Shown here: piece by piece, positions 3,956 through 8,450 of the stretch | Layout: each line of letters starts with the position of its first letter | Position numbering within the stretch: position 1 is the stretch's first letter | Assembly (NCBI GenBank): GCA_015231815.1 | Contig: JADGAW010000084.1 | Span: 1 to 8,450, forward strand | Source of the DNA: Nitrospinota bacterium | GTDB lineage: Bacteria; Nitrospinota_A; JADGAW01 | DNA length: 8,450 nucleotides | Reading direction: 5' to 3' | Made by a program: the position numbers and the translations under genes | The notes under the pieces: generated by a model | Seen by the model: the letters and a program-made list of their open reading frames with translations, nothing else | Told to the model about the DNA's origin: nothing | Databases searched by the model: none

Positions 3956-6925
3956 TCAGGAGTGAAGAACTGTGGCAATATAGCTTATGAGGTAGAGGCA
4001 TAAAAATAAGCAATAACCAATCACCATTTTTCTGTTGACGGCAAAGGTTTCAATGTCGCTTCGGTAAAGCCGGTAAAAGGAGTGAATTGTCCCAATCATT
4101 CCAATAATTACTCCAATAACGGCAAAGGTTTTAAAAACAAAATTAGCTGAAAAGAAATCAATATGTAAGCCCCAAGAGTCTGTAATCATGGTTTCAACCC
4201 AAGCTACTGATTTCATGCCGTATAGAGACAAGTATCCAAAAAGTGCCATGGGAAGCAACGAATAAACCGATAAACTCAGTCGTGAAACTGAATCTTTCAA
4301 GCTCAAGCGACCAAAGATTCTTTCAATTAACAGCAACATGAATATTGGAGCGCAGGCAAAAAGAATAAAAGTCGCTGAATAAATAAATAGCTTATTTTCC
4401 CCGTTAACCTGAAAACCAAACTCTGAAAGCAGAGAAACAGCATATTCAACAGGTAAAATTCCCAACAGCACTGTTGTGAGAAAGGCAAAAGACCTTGTGG
4501 AAGAGCTCATCGACAAAAACCCTGTTCCGGGAAACTGCAGGTTTAATTTTACCGAATCGTTGGGACAATTTTTATGACACTGCATACAAGAAACACACTG
4601 GCTTGGGTTCTCAATTGCATAGGGGTGTAAATATAACTGACAACCGGGTTCTGTTTCAGTGCCCGTGTAACAATTGTGGGTTTTACAACGGTACATACAT
4701 ACATGCTTGTCGGCACTAACTGAAAGAAAGGAGGTCAGGGAAAATATTCCTATGAGGTTTCCTGTTGGACATAAATAGCGACACCAAACCCGTCTTAAAT
4801 AAAATATAGAACAAACAACCGCTCCTAAGGTTATGGAAAGAAGCAAAATAGCTGTAAAGAATGAATTGCTATAAAATGAAAAGCTTCCCTCCATCCAAAA
4901 AATTAAAATAATAAGTACCGTTATTACTTTATGACCATGATTTGCCGCAAATACCGGACGATCCTTTTCGAAACTTTTGAATTTTCTCACAATTTCCGCT
5001 GTACCCATAAATGGACAAATAGAACAGAATATTCGCCCAAATAAAAAGGCTGTGAGAAATAATGAAAACCAACCTAACGACCAAAAGGCTGAGTTCAAGG
5101 TGTTATTTTGAGGATATAAAAGAAGGAAAAAAATTGAGACCCAAAATCCGACTAAAACAACCTTACCAATATGGTCGGGAAAAATATTCATTTTAAGAAT
5201 TTTTGCAAGCCATGAATAGTTAAAAAGGTTATAGGTCGGTTTATCCCGTTCGGTTTGAGAATAAAAATAAAGCATGTCCTTCTCTATTTCCTTCCCAGAG
5301 ACCACTACCGCTCTTTCTAATACTGCTTCCAACTCTGATACATTTCCGGGCCAATCGTATGACTGGATTTTCTTTTCAGCAGCTTCAGAAAGTTTTATAT
5401 TGGGTTTGTTATATTCCCGACAGAGTTTTTTCAGGAAATAATTACAGAGCTCTGGAATATCCCGCTTCATTTTCCTTAGCGGGTTTGTTTTGAATTCATT
5501 CTGCATTAATACATCGTAAAGACCATCATCAAAGAGCCCATCATTCACAAGTACCTTAAGGTTGACGTTCGTCGAGGTAATAATCTTTACATTAGATTTT
5601 TTCAGGGTGTTGTTGGGAAGGCGTTTAAAAGTACCACTTTCAATAAACATAAGAAGCTTGATTTGAGAAACATTATCAAGTTGCTCAATATTGTCCAACA
5701 TAAGCGTACCTTTATCTGCTTTTTCAAAAAGACCTCGTTTTACGATGGATAAGGAACCATACTCCTCTATTTCTCTTCCAACAAGTTCCTCTCCCCTTGT
5801 TTCCTTTTGAAAGGTGCTACAATCGACTTTAATATACGGACCATTTTTTCTGGGGCTTGCGAGGTGAATCATTTTGGAAATCAACCCTTTTCCTGTTCCG
5901 ATTTCTCCGGTAATTACACTTGGTTCGTTGTTCATTGCCATTTTGCTGACAAATTTATTCGTTCTGTTAATAAGCTGACCTTTTCCAACAAAATCGTCGG
6001 CAGCAATATCTTCATTCGACTCCTTGGAGTCAAGGTTGACCTGAAGCTTTTTCTTAAGTGCCTCATTATGAATTGCGTCGGCAAGCTGGCTGCAAATCAT
6101 TGCCATCCCTTGAACTTCTTCCTCATTAAACTCTCTTGTTTCTATTGTTTGAAAGTTAATTACCCCATGAACATCTTCATTGGTCACAATTGGCATTGAT
6201 AATAAAGATTTATACCGGTTTATGTTGATATCGGTTATGATTTCGGAATCAGACCATGTTTTTAAATCAAGAATATTTACATATTGCCGGTTTTTCACAA
6301 CCCATCCGCTAACCCCCTCACTTGCAATAATTTCAAACTTGATATCCGGGTTGATTTCCAAACCGGAAGTTGCTTCCAAAACAAGACTATCTGCCAGAGA
6401 ATCGTAGAGAAATATCGAACAAACATCAACATTTAATTGTTTTTTAAGGACATGAACGACTTCTTGTAACTTATGTTCAATCTCGCTCTCTGTATGCAAC
6501 AATGTGGTTATATCGTCTCTTACACTCTGTATTTTTTCTTTTTCCCTATTATGTGAACCTTTTCTAAAAGCGGCAAATATTCTTCCAAACAACACCTCTC
6601 TTGCCAGCGGTTTAGTGATGAAAAAATCAACTCCTTCATCAAGTCCCTTATCAATATCATCATCACAATCCTTTCCTGTAATCATGATAATAGGGGTTAA
6701 GTGGGTTTTCTGGTTTTCTCTGATTTTTCGGCAAATCTCATAACCGTCCATTCCCTGCATTTCTGCATCAAGAATAATAAGGCTGGGGGTGCTTTCTTCA
6801 AAAAACGACAAGGCGTCTTGAGCACTCATGACAATATTTACCTCATAAAGGTCGCCAATAGTTTTTACAAGAATTTCTATATCAGATTTAGAGTCAGCAA
6901 TAATGAGAATTGAGTGATCATTCAT
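3956..6925 (-). CDS. REC-GAF-degenerate NtrC-like AAA+ protein fused to a membrane polyferredoxin
   Basis: Domain order in 989 residues: receiver domain (about 1-122; phospho-acceptor D53, T83, K105, D11; the first acidic-pocket residue is Ala10); helical linker (122-160); NifA/PtsP-type GAF (about 145-290); NtrC-like AAA+ (about 310-545); then a membrane iron-sulfur region (585-989) instead of a DNA-binding domain. Walker A GEIGTGKG (340-347) is intact, but the GAFTGA loop, Walker B Glu (N412), both arginine fingers (D466, V472) and sensor II Arg (S530) are gone. The membrane part has about nine helices (588-604, 615-634, 667-685, 689-710, 811-833, 847-871, 886-903, 930-951, 967-987), a CxxCP (634-638), a CxxxCP (715-720), a CxxxCx4Cx9C set (743-762) and a ferredoxin motif CVSCMQCHKNCP (777-788). 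This matches NapH/NosR/CcoG-like electron carriers. Positive loops put all Cys groups in the cytoplasm. I infer a phosphorylation- and ligand-controlled electron carrier or redox sensor. The exact function is unknown. Confidence 0.9.
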   Translation of the reverse strand: MNDHSILIIADSKSDIEILVKTIGDLYEVNIVMSAQDALSFFEESTPSLIILDAEMQGMDGYEICRKIRENQKTHLTPIIMITGKDCDDDIDKGLDEGVDFFITKPLAREVLFGRIFAAFRKGSHNREKEKIQSVRDDITTLLHTESEIEHKLQEVVHVLKKQLNVDVCSIFLYDSLADSLVLEATSGLEINPDIKFEIIASEGVSGWVVKNRQYVNILDLKTWSDSEIITDININRYKSLLSMPIVTNEDVHGVINFQTIETREFNEEEVQGMAMICSQLADAIHNEALKKKLQVNLDSKESNEDIAADDFVGKGQLINRTNKFVSKMAMNNEPSVITGEIGTGKGLISKMIHLASPRKNGPYIKVDCSTFQKETRGEELVGREIEEYGSLSIVKRGLFEKADKGTLMLDNIEQLDNVSQIKLLMFIESGTFKRLPNNTLKKSNVKIITSTNVNLKVLVNDGLFDDGLYDVLMQNEFKTNPLRKMKRDIPELCNYFLKKLCREYNKPNIKLSEAAEKKIQSYDWPGNVSELEAVLERAVVVSGKEIEKDMLYFYSQTERDKPTYNLFNYSWLAKILKMNIFPDHIGKVVLVGFWVSIFFLLLYPQNNTLNSAFWSLGWFSLFLTAFLFGRIFCSICPFMGTAEIVRKFKSFEKDRPVFAANHGHKVITVLIILIFWMEGSFSFYSNSFFTAILLLSITLGAVVCSIFYLRRVWCRYLCPTGNLIGIFSLTSFLSVSADKHVCMYRCKTHNCYTGTETEPGCQLYLHPYAIENPSQCVSCMQCHKNCPNDSVKLNLQFPGTGFLSMSSSTRSFAFLTTVLLGILPVEYAVSLLSEFGFQVNGENKLFIYSATFILFACAPIFMLLLIERIFGRLSLKDSVSRLSLSVYSLLPMALFGYLSLYGMKSVAWVETMITDSWGLHIDFFSANFVFKTFAVIGVIIGMIGTIHSFYRLYRSDIETFAVNRKMVIGYCLFLCLYLISYIATVLHS

Positions 6926-7136
6926 GATATTTCGAAAATTGTTTTATTTTTACTTATTATGCGAGAACGGTTGAAATAGTCAAGAAATAATTAAAGGTGA
7001 TTTTGTACCGAAGATCTTCCAGGTTATCGTGATGAATACAGTTCAAGCTTAAGTTAAACCCCGATTTATAAAAAGATTGAATATCAAAGCCTGTACATTA
7101 GATTTTCTTTTTACCTTATATGCAACCTTCTTTCAA
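6926..7136. other. 211-bp intergenic region between the DsbD-like and fusion genes
   Basis: No gene, RNA or strong terminator is visible. It contains the predicted promoter at 6956-6983 and a 10-bp perfect palindrome GAAGATCTTC (7010-7019). The gap is long for an operon, so the fusion gene probably has its own promoter even if read-through occurs. Confidence 0.5.
6956..6983 (-). promoter_or_regulatory. Predicted promoter of the REC-GAF-AAA-ferredoxin gene
   Basis: On the minus strand TTGACT (6978-6983) and CATAAT (6956-6961) are separated by 16 bases; an overlapping TAATAA gives an 18-base spacer. Both boxes are near the sigma-70 consensus and lie about 30 bp upstream of the ATG at 6925. No Shine-Dalgarno sequence follows. 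It suggests the fusion gene can be transcribed apart from the DsbD-like gene. The caveat is the unknown sigma preference of the host. Confidence 0.4.
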
Positions 7137-8282
7137 CTACTTATTGGAGAGTAGTTCGCTGATTTTTTCATCTATAGCTGTAACATCATCATACTTCGTT
7201 GTTTTCCAATAAAAGGTTCCATCCGACCTAAGAAGAGCAAAAAAAGGAAGCCCAATGTTTAAAAGGCTATATTCTTTTTTCATTTTAAAGTCTTCAAAAA
7301 TTGTGTCTGTATCATAAACCTTTAATAAAACAGCACTCTGTAATGCACTGTTTAATATTTTATCTGAAAGGGATAGCTCTCTAAAAGCAAGGCAGTTTGA
7401 GCACCAATATGCATAAAAATCAATGAAAACAGGTTTCTTTTCTTTCTTTGCTTTTTCTATAGCGTCATCAAAGTTTCTATGCCAGGTAAGGTTTCCGTGT
7501 TGTTCAAACTCTTCTTTGTGAAAGTTATTTCCGTTACCGTTCATTAATGGTATAAGGTCTTTACTCATAATAAACATGGCAGCAATTAATAATACTACCC
7601 CAAAACTTCGTGAAATATTTTTGCTTTTGCCACCTAACCTGTTGAATAAAAATCCCAATGAAATAATCAATAAAATTATCCCAACAATCATTCCTATAGA
7701 CAATGGGGACTCAGAAAATGAGGTTTCGGTTTCAGCTAAATTATTAACTTTGACATTACCTTTATAGTTTGAATCATGCTTGCTTATAATGGGAACAATT
7801 AACTTATGTTGTTTGGGGGGGTAGCAAATCTTTGTTATATCGTTACATATTTGCGACATTACTTTTATCAGGAGTTCACCTTCAAAGTGATCATAAGCTG
7901 TTATGGTAAAGGGAAATTTTCCCTCTCCTCTTAAAACCTGTGCTTTTACATAATCTTCCCGAGTACCCACAGGTCGGGTTCCAGCTTCAACTTTAATAGA
8001 ACTAAAGTGTTTGGTATCAAATTTAATGGATATTGGTATAAAAAAACCTTCATCACCTTCATTTAAATAGGCGTGGTGTTCTTGAGGGATTTTTATATCA
8101 ACCGAAAACTCTCCAGTCTTTCCCTGTGTAAGTTCCAGCTTTTCCGGGTTCACAGCGACCTCAATAGGTGATGAATTTTGGGCGAAGCCATTTTCCAAAA
8201 TAAATGAAGAGAAAATGAGTGCTGTGACGAAAGTAAGAATATTTCCAAAATTTTGCCTTCGTTTTTTTATTTTTTGTTTCAT
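7137..8282 (-). CDS. DsbD-like protein with only two membrane helices (alpha and thioredoxin domains kept)
   Basis: The 381-residue product starts with a basic N-terminus and hydrophobic signal sequence (about 11-35). A DsbD-alpha-like domain follows (about 38-170), ending with CNDITKICYPP, whose Cys146 and Cys153 match the alpha-domain Cys pair. Then come two predicted helices (about 193-214 and 226-247) joined by a short basic loop, and a thioredoxin domain (about 262-381) with DFYAYWCSNC (Cys294, Cys297) and a cis-Pro at GLP (344-346). Helix number and the basic loop put both thiol domains in the periplasm, as in DsbD. Normal DsbD is near 550-600 residues and has an eight-helix core with two cysteines that carries electrons from cytoplasmic thioredoxin. 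That core is absent and neither helix contains Cys. The likely role is periplasmic thiol-disulfide exchange, with a reductant supplied by another protein. The start is supported by the signal peptide; the leader has no Shine-Dalgarno sequence. It follows the phosphatase stop by 35 bp. Confidence 0.85.
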   Translation of the reverse strand: MKQKIKKRRQNFGNILTFVTALIFSSFILENGFAQNSSPIEVAVNPEKLELTQGKTGEFSVDIKIPQEHHAYLNEGDEGFFIPISIKFDTKHFSSIKVEAGTRPVGTREDYVKAQVLRGEGKFPFTITAYDHFEGELLIKVMSQICNDITKICYPPKQHKLIVPIISKHDSNYKGNVKVNNLAETETSFSESPLSIGMIVGIILLIISLGFLFNRLGGKSKNISRSFGVVLLIAAMFIMSKDLIPLMNGNGNNFHKEEFEQHGNLTWHRNFDDAIEKAKKEKKPVFIDFYAYWCSNCLAFRELSLSDKILNSALQSAVLLKVYDTDTIFEDFKMKKEYSLLNIGLPFFALLRSDGTFYWKTTKYDDVTAIDEKISELLSNK

Positions 8283-8317
8283 AGGTAAATTGGTTTAATT
8301 ATCTTTATTAGTAATGG

Positions 8318-8450
8318 TTAGTCTCTTTTTATAATGACCATTGTCATATCATCCTGCAAAGTCTCTTTGTCAACAAAATTAAATATTGCCTCCCGTAATT
8401 TTCTGGCAATTTCTGACGCGGAAAGTGAAGCAGATTCCACTATTACTTTT
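8318..8450 (-). CDS. C-terminal end of a probable SpoIIE/PP2C-type serine phosphatase (partial)
   Basis: An open frame enters from the right edge of the window and ends at TAA (8318-8320), giving the last 43 residues. The end reads LQDDMTMVIIKRD, which fits the final metal-binding strand (DDxTxVVIK) that closes SpoIIE/RsbU-type PP2C phosphatases; the preceding segment SASEIARKLREAIFNFV fits the helix before it. These enzymes dephosphorylate anti-sigma-factor antagonists in partner-switching systems. It lies 35 bp upstream of the DsbD-like gene on the same strand, so co-transcription is likely. Only the C-terminus is visible, so any sensor domains and the full catalytic site are unknown. Confidence 0.7.
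   Translation of the reverse strand, partial: KVIVESASLSASEIARKLREAIFNFVDKETLQDDMTMVIIKRD

Noticed and set aside
5807..6199. 130-codon plus-strand open frame inside the fusion gene
   Set aside because: It is antisense to the AAA+/GAF coding region, has no family resemblance and no ribosome site; other plus-strand frames between 4495 and 6913 are likewise shadows.
3956..6925. Annotation of the 989-residue protein as a sigma-54-dependent transcriptional activator
   Set aside because: The AAA+ domain lacks GAFTGA and most catalytic residues, and no helix-turn-helix follows it; a membrane region takes that place.
7010..7019. 10-bp palindrome GAAGATCTTC as an operator
   Set aside because: It is short, single and not placed over a promoter; a 10-bp palindrome can occur by chance.

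Overview
The window is AT-rich bacterial DNA. A-rich translation starts without Shine-Dalgarno sequences on most genes, a Gram-negative-style periplasmic thiol protein and the general look of the proteins suggest the Bacteroidota/FCB group; this is inference and no taxonomic marker is present. There are six genes plus the tail of a seventh. Nothing resembles an RNA gene, CRISPR array or insertion sequence.

Layout: (1) 1-2046, a full-length acetyl-CoA synthetase gene (acs). The first 76 bases of the window are an exact reverse complement of an internal part of the same gene (1032-1107). The acs upstream region is therefore probably not native sequence, and the apparent GTG start is probably an artefact. 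(2) 2048-2118, an imperfect hairpin, followed by argC (2151-3149), a slightly atypical N-acetyl-gamma-glutamyl-phosphate reductase. (3) 3146-3841, minus strand: a type II toxin-antitoxin module of RHH antitoxin and PIN toxin. The toxin frame carries an in-frame TGA at codon 46. The module has its own promoter, a palindromic operator candidate and a strong Shine-Dalgarno sequence. (4) 3956-8450, minus strand: a redox/signalling cluster transcribed from right to left. It holds the C-terminus of a probable SpoIIE/PP2C-type phosphatase, a reduced DsbD-like protein, and a 989-residue fusion protein.

The fusion protein is the most interesting object. It joins a response-regulator receiver domain, a GAF domain, an NtrC-like AAA+ domain and a multi-pass membrane polyferredoxin. 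The AAA+ domain has lost the GAFTGA loop, both arginine fingers, the Walker B glutamate and the sensor II arginine, and no DNA-binding domain follows it. The membrane part resembles the NapH/NosR/CcoG iron-sulfur proteins. It reads as a signal-controlled membrane electron carrier or an iron-sulfur redox sensor, not a sigma-54 activator. Its upstream neighbour is a DsbD-like protein that keeps the two periplasmic thiol domains but has only two membrane helices in place of the electron-carrying DsbD-beta core. The two proteins and the phosphatase may form one regulated thiol/iron-sulfur redox system; the link is inferred from gene order only.
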